Of a stretch of DNA of 5,211 nucleotides, positions 1 through 4,996 are shown in pieces. The notes beneath the pieces are model-generated. The model was not told the origin of the DNA, did not search any database, and saw only the letters and a program-made list of their open reading frames with translations. Position 1 is the first letter of the stretch. Every line of letters begins with the position of its first letter. This stretch comes from Propionibacteriaceae bacterium (GTDB lineage: Bacteria > Actinomycetota > Actinomycetes > Propionibacteriales > Propionibacteriaceae). The stretch spans positions 1 to 5,211 of the forward strand of contig DAIEHO010000272.1 in NCBI GenBank assembly GCA_027353565.1. Direction: 5' to 3'. Both the position numbers and the translations under genes were made by a program.

Positions 1-110
1 TGCTCGTCAAGGTCGACGACGCCGCCGCAGACCGTCGCCGGCGGCCGACCGCGACCCAGAACGAGTCCGTGCTCACCGGCCGCACGAACTCAGACCTCGA
101 ACGGCACTGA
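1..110 (+). CDS. C-terminal end of an unrecognised protein (partial)
   Basis: An open frame enters from the left edge (first full codon at base 3) and ends at a TGA at 108-110, giving the last 35 residues. Third codon positions are mostly G or C, as in the other genes here, which is the main support for coding. The tail is hydrophilic: it begins LVKVDD, has a run of four arginines, and ends SDLERH. There is no membrane segment or motif I recognise. In many actinobacteria an mscL channel gene lies near the SAF and FmdB genes, but this tail does not resemble the MscL C-terminus I know, so I give no function. The gene converges on the SAF-domain gene, whose stop is 64 bp away. Confidence 0.5.
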   Translation, partial: LVKVDDAAADRRRRPTATQNESVLTGRTNSDLERH

Positions 111-120
111 CCGCCCACCG

Positions 121-141
121 GTGCTCGGCGTGATCCGGCAC
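121..141. terminator. Possible hairpin between convergent genes
   Basis: GTGC-t-CGG pairs with CCG-GCAC across a 6-nt loop (CGTGAT), making a 7-bp stem with one bulged T, 11 nt after the stop of the left-edge gene. No T-tract follows on either strand. It sits in the short gap between two converging genes, where a shared terminator would be useful. Many actinobacterial terminators lack a U-tract, but a stem this short could also arise by chance. Confidence 0.3.
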
Positions 142-174
142 CACATCGAAGCGCTGGGCCTGACGGTTCCGCCA

Positions 175-792
175 TCAACCGATCGCGAGCGTGAGAGTCG
201 ACGACGACATCGCCATCGTGATGGCTCCGGCCTCGTCGGGCGTCACCCGTACGAGCAGCACCGTGGCGGTCGACCCGCTGAGAACGTTCCCGCTGCCGGC
301 CGCCGGGACGGCCACCACGAGCACGTGCGAGGCGACCGCTTGAGCCGAGGTCGTTGCGTAGAGCGTCACTCGTGTTCCAGGTGGCGCCAGTGCTGCGAGC
401 TCGGGGTTGTCGAGCTTGACGCTCAGCACGACCGAGCCATCGGTGGTCGTGCCACCCACCAGCGTGAGATCGGTGAGGATCTGCCCCGATCGCAAGCCGG
501 TCCCCGCCACCTTCCCGACCGCGTCGCCGGTGTGGGTGAGGGCACCGTCGGGCACCGCCTGCCTCGGCAGGCGCGAGAGTCTGACGTCGGTGCCGGTCAC
601 CGTGGAGCCGGCGGTCACCAGGTGGGTGGCCACGACGACGCTGACGAGGTCGGCGGTGTCCTTGCCTGTCACCGCCGACAGGGCGGCGAACATTGTCACG
701 CCAGCCAGTACGGCAGCGATCCCGCGCCGGTGCCAGCGGATGAGACTGATGAGCTTTCCGGAGGTCCACACCCCGGACAGTGGTCGACGCAC
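175..792 (-). CDS. SAF-domain membrane-anchored protein (CpaB/RcpC/FlgA-like)
   Basis: About 205 residues from a GTG start at 790-792. A short basic N-terminus (RWHRRG, residues 19-24) is followed by one hydrophobic segment (about 24-42), then a SAF domain (about 50-111): a VVVAT strand, the HLVTAGSTVTGTDV turn, a VPDGALT segment, and RSGQILTD. A beta-rich C-terminal half (about 118-205) includes LAALAPPGTRVTLYA, as in CpaB/RcpC-type proteins. It is probably an inner-membrane anchor with the SAF domain outside. SAF domains occur in pilus assembly CpaB, FlgA and sialic acid synthases; the actinobacterial copy beside fmdB is a conserved gene of unknown function. No pilus genes are visible here. 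The start is uncertain: neither this GTG nor the one at 769-771 (198 residues) has a good ribosome binding site, and the frame stays open upstream to 897 but that part looks non-coding. Confidence 0.82.
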   Translation of the reverse strand: MRRPLSGVWTSGKLISLIRWHRRGIAAVLAGVTMFAALSAVTGKDTADLVSVVVATHLVTAGSTVTGTDVRLSRLPRQAVPDGALTHTGDAVGKVAGTGLRSGQILTDLTLVGGTTTDGSVVLSVKLDNPELAALAPPGTRVTLYATTSAQAVASHVLVVAVPAAGSGNVLSGSTATVLLVRVTPDEAGAITMAMSSSTLTLAIG

Positions 793-1121
793 GGGCTGAT
801 GCGTCAGCTGTCCCCAGGTGCCGTGCCAAGGAATCTGCCTGTGGAGAGTCTCGTTCCGGCCCGGTCCTCGACGCTGATGGCGTCCGTCGTGCGGCACGTG
901 GCCTTGTCACGGCCGGACAGGCGGTCGGTGAGATACGACTCGTACCGGCAGCGGAACGCACCGGCGCGAGGGTCGTCCCACCGATCCCATGTCACATGGG
1001 TCTCCCGGGCCGCGCTCAACGAGCACGTCGGTGGCCTTGGAGGCGTTGGTCGTCGCGGGCGCGGATCATGGGATCGCGCAGGACCTGTTGTCGCCTCCGA
1101 CTGCTTCGACCGGGCTTGTGC
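793..1121. other. 329-bp stretch without a convincing gene; possible decayed minus-strand coding sequence
   Basis: This gap between fmdB and the SAF gene is long for such a compact region. On the minus strand a frame from a TTG at 1017-1019 to a TGA at 804-806 (71 residues, containing RCRYESYLTDRLSGRDK) has mostly G/C third positions. Just upstream, the neighbouring frame reads TNASKATDVLVERG with similar codon bias. The two would join only by a frameshift near 985-1020. There is no ribosome binding site, and I recognise no family. It may be a decayed gene or a coincidence of GC-rich DNA; the promoter of the SAF gene should also lie here. A 15-bp palindrome at 986-1000 is listed separately. 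Confidence 0.3.
986..1000. promoter_or_regulatory. Perfect inverted repeat, operator-like
   Basis: CCCATGT-C-ACATGGG: two perfect 7-bp arms around one central base. It lies in the fmdB-SAF gap, about 195 bp upstream of the proposed SAF start. It is AT-richer than its surroundings and has almost no loop, which suits a dimeric DNA-binding protein better than an RNA hairpin. No regulator gene is present in the window and I do not recognise the motif as a known operator, so its role is inferred from symmetry alone. Confidence 0.35.
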
Positions 1122-1448
1122 TCAGGCGGCAGTGGTCGTCGACGAGGTCGACTGCTTCGACGAGGAGCCGGCGTCGGACGTCGACGACGACGCGGTCCCG
1201 CTCGACGACGTCTCGGAACCCGACGACTTCTCGGACGAGCTGCCCGGGGTCGCGGCGGCAGCCTTGCCCTTCGTCCGGTTGTCCGTCGCGTAGAAGCCGG
1301 AGCCCTTGAACACGACGCCCACCGCCGAGTAGACCTTCCGCAGCGTGCCGTCGCACTCCGGGCACTCCGTCAGCGAGGGGTCGGAGAACTTCTGCACGGT
1401 CTCCAGCTCGCTGCCGCAGTCGACACAGCGGTACTGGTACGTGGGCAT
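1122..1448 (-). CDS. FmdB-family zinc ribbon protein
   Basis: 108 residues. The N-terminus, MPTYQYRCVDCGSELE, is the standard start of FmdB-family regulatory zinc ribbons. Four cysteines form two knuckles, C8-X2-C11 and C29-X2-C32, which should bind one zinc ion. A conserved KVYSAVGVVFKGSGFYATD segment follows (about residues 38-56), then a hydrophilic tail very rich in Ser and Thr (about 60-108), probably disordered. The ATG at 1446-1448 is chosen because it gives the family N-terminus and has GAAGGA on the minus strand (1456-1461) 7 nt upstream; the GTG five codons earlier overlaps that site. The family is named after a formamidase-operon regulator in Methylophilus, but its role in actinobacteria is not established. 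It lies 120 bp downstream of the cyclo-ligase gene on the same strand. Confidence 0.93.
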   Translation of the reverse strand: MPTYQYRCVDCGSELETVQKFSDPSLTECPECDGTLRKVYSAVGVVFKGSGFYATDNRTKGKAAAATPGSSSEKSSGSETSSSGTASSSTSDAGSSSKQSTSSTTTAA

Positions 1449-1455
1449 CTGCTGA

Positions 1456-1461
1456 TCCTTC
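1456..1461 (-). promoter_or_regulatory. Ribosome binding site of the FmdB-family gene
   Basis: On the minus strand this reads GAAGGA, 7 nt before the ATG at 1448. It fixes that ATG as the start over the upstream GTG at 1461-1463, which overlaps it. It is the only well-spaced Shine-Dalgarno sequence I find in the window, in contrast to the apparently leaderless genes around 2200 and 4260. Confidence 0.75.
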
Positions 1462-1558
1462 ACTAGGGCGTATGGGCTTGGCCGCGCAAAGTGGCGGCTG
1501 GACCCTGGACATGGTACAGCCTGCTCAACGCCGCAGCTGGGCCCTGGATTCCCGGTGG

Positions 1559-1570
1559 GACCGTACGGTC
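1559..1570. repeat. 12-bp perfect palindrome over the cyclo-ligase stop codon
   Basis: GACCGTACGGTC is fully self-complementary and overlaps the TGA of the cyclo-ligase gene (1569-1571). The other 110 bp of the gap down to fmdB hold no clear terminator; a minus-strand TACCAT (1511-1516) could be a weak -10 for fmdB but has no matching -35. As an RNA hairpin the palindrome gives only a 4-bp stem, so it is more likely a protein site or one instance of the CGTACG bias seen across the window. Confidence 0.25.
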
Positions 1571-2195
1571 AGCAGCAGCGCACCACGCGCGTCGGCGTCA
1601 CGATCGTCGTCACCGGCAGGTCCCACGGGTCGAGCGGCACCGCCTCGTACAGCTCGTCGTCGTTCAGAAGCATCCAGCGTGGCGAGCTGGTGCCGACCAG
1701 CGCCCGGTCGTACCAGCCTCCCCCCGTCCCGAGCCGGTCGCCCGAAGCGGTGCCTGCGATGCCGGGCATCACGACGAGCTCCGCCCGCCCGATCGCATCA
1801 GCCCCGAGCGGCTCTGAGGTGGGTTCAGGGATCCCCTGAAGGCCCTTGCGCATCCGCTCCTGCCCCTCGTACACCGCCCACCGGGCAACCCTGTCCTGCC
1901 CGGCGACCCCGACGGACAGCACCGGCAGCAGCACAGTCGCCCCGCGAGAGGCGAGCGCTCGGACGAGCTCCGCAGTGCCGGGTTCGGCCCCGACGCTGGC
2001 GTACGCGGCCACCACACGGGGCATCCACGACCCCAGCGCTGCAAGCACCAGCGCCGTACGCGCCCGGTCGTCGGCGAGCCGGTCGGCGGGCGTGCGAGCC
2101 ATCCGCGAGGCCCTGACGGACACCCTGATGGCTGCTTTGGCGGGCTGGACGACTTTCCGGTTCTCCCGCTCGGCGCCCGGTGTCGGTGAGGCCAT
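1569..2195 (-). CDS. 5-formyltetrahydrofolate cyclo-ligase
   Basis: 208 residues, the usual family length. The enzyme converts 5-formyltetrahydrofolate to 5,10-methenyltetrahydrofolate using ATP (EC 6.3.3.2) in the cytoplasm, returning a storage or inhibitory folate to one-carbon metabolism. The clearest evidence is the MPGIAGTASGDRLGTGGGWY glycine-rich signature followed by DRAL (residues 143-166), the nucleotide- and folate-binding signature of the family. The basic N-terminal helix (AKAAIRVSVRASR, 19-31), EPGT (71-74) and GIPEP (121-125) are also in the expected order. The end reads WDLPVTTIVTPTRVV where many relatives have PVD, a small departure. The ATG at 2193-2195 lacks a well-placed ribosome binding site and sits right after a minus-strand TACGAT plus 6 nt, so the mRNA may be leaderless. 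It is divergent from glp, 18 bp away; fmdB follows on the same strand. Confidence 0.93.
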   Translation of the reverse strand: MASPTPGAERENRKVVQPAKAAIRVSVRASRMARTPADRLADDRARTALVLAALGSWMPRVVAAYASVGAEPGTAELVRALASRGATVLLPVLSVGVAGQDRVARWAVYEGQERMRKGLQGIPEPTSEPLGADAIGRAELVVMPGIAGTASGDRLGTGGGWYDRALVGTSSPRWMLLNDDELYEAVPLDPWDLPVTTIVTPTRVVRCC

Positions 2196-2200
2196 TGACC

Positions 2201-2206
2201 TATCGT
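2201..2206 (+). promoter_or_regulatory. Probable -10 element of glp (leaderless geometry)
   Basis: TATCGT fits the actinobacterial TANNNT -10 pattern and lies 7 nt before the ATG at 2214, placing transcription start at or one base before the start codon. No convincing -35 is visible at 17-18 bp. An AAGGAG at 2207-2212 leaves a single base before the ATG, too close for normal Shine-Dalgarno use; it is 7 nt from an in-frame TTG at 2220, a competing explanation. Confidence 0.5.
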
Positions 2207-2207
2207 A
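2202..2207 (-). promoter_or_regulatory. Probable -10 element of the cyclo-ligase gene, overlapping the glp -10
   Basis: On the minus strand this reads TACGAT followed by AGGTCA and then the ATG at 2195, so transcription would start on the A of the start codon. A weak -35-like TCGACG (plus positions 2226-2231) lies 18 bp upstream. Five of the six base pairs are shared with the opposing TATCGT, making a back-to-back, nearly symmetric promoter. Confidence 0.45.
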
Positions 2208-2213
2208 AGGAGC

Positions 2214-3515
2214 ATGCCGTTGTTCCGTCGAAAGGCCGATGAGCGTGCGCCACTGCGGGAGACGGTGTGGCCGTCCCTGCCGACGCCTGCGCCCGATCTC
2301 GGTCCCTCACGCAGCATGGCCGCCCACCGCGAGTTCCTCCTCAGCCTCATCCAGCCGCTGATGCCCTTCGGCATGGCCCTCGTCGACGCGGTCGGGCTCC
2401 AGGTGAGTGAGAGCATCCATGCCGAGTCCCCCGTACCGTGCTTCGACTCGGCCGCAGTCGACGGTTACGCCGTTCGTGCCGCCGACGTCCGCGGGGCGAC
2501 GGCCCGCACCCCCGTACGGCTCCCGGTCGACGGCCAGGTCTGGACCGTCGACGAAGCGTTGCCGGAGATGACCGCCCGCATCATCCGCGCCGGGCAAGGG
2601 CTTCCCATAGGTGCAGACACCGTCGTTGCCTCGGCGATCACGGACGGCGGTACGGAGAGCGTCACCATCTCCGCGACCGCCCTCCGCGGCCAGAACGTCA
2701 GCGAGGAGGGGTCCGACATCGAGGAAGGTGTCCTCCTCGTCGAGAAGGGCACCGTGCTCACGCCGTCGCTCGTGGCGGTCCTGGCGGCCAGCGGTATCGA
2801 CAAGGTGATCATCCGGCCACGGCCCCGCGTCGTCGTCGTCGCCGTCGGCAGCGAGCTCGCGGCACCGGGTCGTGCCCTGGGTCCTGGGGAGAAGTTCGAC
2901 GCGGACTCCAACCTCTTGGCGGCGGGCGCCAAGGCGCTCGGCGCCGAGGTGTGGCGCGTGGGCATCGTCCCCGACGACGCCGCGGAGGTGCGGCAGCTGC
3001 TGGCCGACCAGCAGATCCGCGCAGACCTCATCGTGGTGAGTGGAGGGCTCGCGAACGGGACGGGCAGCGTCGTCGCGACGGCGGTCCACGAGCTCGGCCC
3101 GTACGACATCGCCGAGGTCGCTCTCGAGCCCGGCGGGTGGCAGGGGGTGGGCCTCCTCGGCGACGACGAGGTGCCCGTGATCATGGTGCCCGGCGAGCCG
3201 GTGAGCGCGTTCGTTGCGTTCGAGGCGTTCGTAAGACCAGCGATCCTGAAGCTCATGGGTGCCGAGCCGGTGCTGCCAGAGACGTACGTGGCCAAGGCTG
3301 CGATGGGGATGACCTCGACGCTCGGGGTGCTCGAGCTTCGTCGCGGGCTCGCCACCGAGGACGCGGCCGGACTGGTCGTGTCCCTCATCGGCGCTCCCCA
3401 CGGCCCGCTCCTCGTGAGTGAGCTGCCTCAGGCGAACGCCCTTGTGCTGCTGGGTCCGGACACCGACTTCGTCGCGGCTGGTGACGAGGTCGACATCTGG
3501 CTGCTGGACGACTGA
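2214..3515 (+). CDS. glp: Glp: MoeA/gephyrin-like protein, probable FtsZ-binding division factor
   Basis: 433 residues with the full MoeA fold order: PCFDSAAVDGYAVRA (75-89; MoeA PxFDNSAMDGYA), RGQNVSEEGSD (158-168), AVGSEL with E214 (210-215), FDADSNLL (228-235), SGGLANGTGS (276-285), VALEPGGWQGVG (302-313), MVPGEPVSAF (324-333) and FVRPAILKLMG (339-349). True MoeA inserts molybdate into adenylylated molybdopterin. Here the aspartates of GGVSVGDYD are gone, both lysines of the KPGKP loop are absent, and PGNP is PGEP, so enzyme activity is doubtful. With rimJ and sepX downstream, the likely role is that of corynebacterial Glp, a soluble FtsZ-binding partner of the membrane protein GlpR. Residues 1-33 (MPLFRRK, then Pro-rich) precede the usual MoeA start. 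The ATG at 2214 could be leaderless; a TTG at 2220 has better ribosome-site spacing. No galU separates it from the cyclo-ligase gene. Confidence 0.88.
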   Translation: MPLFRRKADERAPLRETVWPSLPTPAPDLGPSRSMAAHREFLLSLIQPLMPFGMALVDAVGLQVSESIHAESPVPCFDSAAVDGYAVRAADVRGATARTPVRLPVDGQVWTVDEALPEMTARIIRAGQGLPIGADTVVASAITDGGTESVTISATALRGQNVSEEGSDIEEGVLLVEKGTVLTPSLVAVLAASGIDKVIIRPRPRVVVVAVGSELAAPGRALGPGEKFDADSNLLAAGAKALGAEVWRVGIVPDDAAEVRQLLADQQIRADLIVVSGGLANGTGSVVATAVHELGPYDIAEVALEPGGWQGVGLLGDDEVPVIMVPGEPVSAFVAFEAFVRPAILKLMGAEPVLPETYVAKAAMGMTSTLGVLELRRGLATEDAAGLVVSLIGAPHGPLLVSELPQANALVLLGPDTDFVAAGDEVDIWLLDD

Positions 3516-3526
3516 AGCCTCTGGCC

Positions 3527-4165
3527 ATGTCCGGCCCCACGTATCCGGCGGACCACCGCTGGCCCGCCACGATCTCGTACGCCGGCGTCACGCTGGCGCC
3601 CTTCCGCCGCCGCGACGTCCGGGCCTGGGACCGCATGCGCCGTCGCAACTCCGCCTGGCTGCGGACATGGGACGCCACCACCCCGCCCGGCGGTCAGCGG
3701 CTGCTGGCGCGGTCGATGATCGGCCAGTTCACGTACGAGGCGAGGCGTGGCGAGATGCTGCCGTGGCTCGTCTGGTTCGACCCGACGGGCGACGGCAGGC
3801 CGGAGCTCGCCGGGCAGCTCACCGTCTCGGCTATCCGGTACGGGGCGGCGCGCTGGGCGAGCATCGGTTACTGGATCGACGAGCGCTGGGCGGGCCGCGG
3901 GATCATCCCTGCAGCCGTCGCCCTGGCCAGCGACTACTGCTTCCAGACCATGCGCCTGCACCGCGTGGAGATCGACATCCGGCCCGAGAACACCCCATCG
4001 CTGCGTGTGGTCGAGAAGCTGGGGTTCCGCCACGAGGGCATACGCCCGCGGTTCCTGCACATCGACGGCGACTGGCGTGACCATGAGTGCTTCGCGCTGA
4101 ACGCCGAGGAGGTGCCGGACGGCATGTGGGCTCGCCTGGGACCTGGGGTTCCGCGTCGCGACTGA
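3527..4165 (+). CDS. rimJ: RimJ-like GNAT N-acetyltransferase
   Basis: 212 residues, one GNAT domain of the RimJ/RimL type (about 21-195). Members transfer acetyl from acetyl-CoA to protein N-terminal amines (ribosomal proteins S5, S18, L7/L12 in E. coli) or to other amines. Visible landmarks: VTLAPFRRRDVRAW at the start of the domain, GQLTVSAIRYGAARWASIGYW (97-116; beta strands), the acetyl-CoA loop RWAGRG (120-125, matching R-x-x-G-x-G), ENTPSLRVVEKLGFRHEG (144-161) and a terminal GDWRDHECFAL. The ATG is 11 nt after the glp stop, so co-transcription is very likely; the ribosome binding site is weak. Its place between glp and sepX is common in actinobacteria, which raises the possibility of a division or envelope substrate, but the substrate cannot be read from sequence and the rimJ name reflects family only. 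Confidence 0.9.
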   Translation: MSGPTYPADHRWPATISYAGVTLAPFRRRDVRAWDRMRRRNSAWLRTWDATTPPGGQRLLARSMIGQFTYEARRGEMLPWLVWFDPTGDGRPELAGQLTVSAIRYGAARWASIGYWIDERWAGRGIIPAAVALASDYCFQTMRLHRVEIDIRPENTPSLRVVEKLGFRHEGIRPRFLHIDGDWRDHECFALNAEEVPDGMWARLGPGVPRRD

Positions 4166-4172
4166 GCAGTCC

Positions 4173-4190
4173 GTGACGCATGTGACGCAT
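4173..4190. repeat. Tandem 9-bp direct repeat upstream of sepX
   Basis: GTGACGCAT occurs twice head to tail with no mismatch, 8 nt after the rimJ stop and about 75 bp upstream of the sepX start. Its place just before the proposed sepX promoter makes a regulator site possible. An exact two-copy 9-mer in 99 bp of intergenic DNA is unlikely by simple chance, but replication slippage explains it equally well. Confidence 0.45.
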
Positions 4191-4251
4191 GAGTCTGGTG
4201 GGATTCTCGATCCTCGGCGTGGCACCTCGTCCGACCCGTAGGAGGTTGCCG

Positions 4252-4257
4252 TACATT
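4252..4257 (+). promoter_or_regulatory. Probable -10 element of sepX (leaderless geometry)
   Basis: TACATT fits TANNNT and is followed by 7 nt and then the ATG at 4265, the same spacing as at glp. An AGGAGG at 4240-4245 is 19 nt from the ATG, too far for a normal ribosome binding site, and there is no in-frame start codon between them. No clear -35 is seen. The 99-bp gap after rimJ gives room for this separate promoter. Confidence 0.5.
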
Positions 4258-4264
4258 CGTCCGC

Positions 4265-4996
4265 ATGGGCACTACTGGGCTGATCTTCGGCGGCCTCGTC
4301 GCCGCGTGGTTGGTCTACCTCGTGCCCTGGTACCTCAGCCATCGTGACCAGACGCCGATCGACGTCGAGCACACGCTGAACTTCACCGACGACGCGAAGC
4401 TGCTCCACTTCAGCGAGGACACGGACACCGCCGAACCCGCTGATGTCTCGACCCCGCTGCTGCGAGCAGCGCTGAGGCGAGAGCTGCACGTACGGTCCCA
4501 GCGGGCGGCTCGGCGCCGGAGCCGGGTGCTCCTCCTCCTCGTGCTGTCGGTCATCCTTCTCGGGGTGACTACGGCTTTCGGGCTGACGCGCTGGTGGACG
4601 GTGGCCGTCGGGGGCGGTTCCCTCGTCGCGTGGCTGTTCGCCTCGAAGTGGAGCATGGGCCTCGTCTACCGACGCCTCGATGCGAAGCTCGCCGACATCG
4701 AGCTGGCCGACGACGAGGACACCATCGCCGTGGCGCTTCCGCCGGCGCTGGGCATCGACGACCTCCTCGCCGAGCATGAGCACTCGATCGAGATCTCAGG
4801 ACCCGTACCCACGATGAGCCTGTGGGACCCGATCCCGGTCACCCCGATCACGTACGTGTCCCGCCCGGTCACGCCACGGACCGTACGGACGATCGACCTC
4901 AGCGCCCCTCAGGCGCCTGGACCCGTCGTTCCGGTCACGGCCGACGAAGGCCTGGAGGCGGACCTGCGCGAGCACCGCAGGGCCTCGGGGGAGTAG
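4265..4996 (+). CDS. sepX: SepX/GlpR divisome membrane protein
   Basis: 243 residues. An N-terminal hydrophobic segment (about 5-22, GLIFGGLVAAWLVYLVPWY) is followed by a cytoplasmic-looking linker with an acidic stretch and a basic cluster (70-86, ending RRRSR), a hydrophobic pair (about 87-107 and 112-127), and a hydrophilic C-terminal region. The C-terminal motif WDPIPVTPITYV (187-198) with RTVRTIDL (205-212) and the N-terminal AAWLVYLVPWYLSHRD block are hallmarks I associate with SepX/GlpR. SepX is needed for normal septation in Streptomyces, and GlpR is the membrane partner of the FtsZ-binding Glp in Corynebacterium; here glp lies two genes upstream. At 243 residues it is compact compared with the Streptomyces protein as I recall it. 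Topology was judged by eye. The ATG at 4265 is the only reasonable start. Confidence 0.9.
   Translation: MGTTGLIFGGLVAAWLVYLVPWYLSHRDQTPIDVEHTLNFTDDAKLLHFSEDTDTAEPADVSTPLLRAALRRELHVRSQRAARRRSRVLLLLVLSVILLGVTTAFGLTRWWTVAVGGGSLVAWLFASKWSMGLVYRRLDAKLADIELADDEDTIAVALPPALGIDDLLAEHEHSIEISGPVPTMSLWDPIPVTPITYVSRPVTPRTVRTIDLSAPQAPGPVVPVTADEGLEADLREHRRASGE

Noticed and set aside
1..110. Left-edge gene as mscL
   Set aside because: mscL is often near these genes, but the visible C-terminal tail lacks the features I know of MscL and no transmembrane part is in the window.
1129..1240. GTCGAC/GACGAC-rich stretch resembling a repeat array
   Set aside because: It encodes the Ser/Thr/Asp-rich FmdB tail through TCG, GTC and GAC-type codons; spacing is irregular and there are no constant repeat units, so it is not a CRISPR or minisatellite.
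121..1293. 390-residue plus-strand open frame
   Set aside because: Arg/His/Gly/Asp-rich with no recognisable domain; it runs antisense to the SAF-domain and FmdB genes and is a shadow of their GC-rich codons.
2307..3401. 364-residue minus-strand open frame and the 327-residue plus frame at 2438-3421
   Set aside because: Both overlap glp in other frames and have skewed Arg/Asp/Gly composition without motifs.
3428..4783. 451-residue minus-strand open frame
   Set aside because: Lies antisense to glp, rimJ and sepX, which have clear family motifs. Long antisense frames are usual in high-GC DNA.
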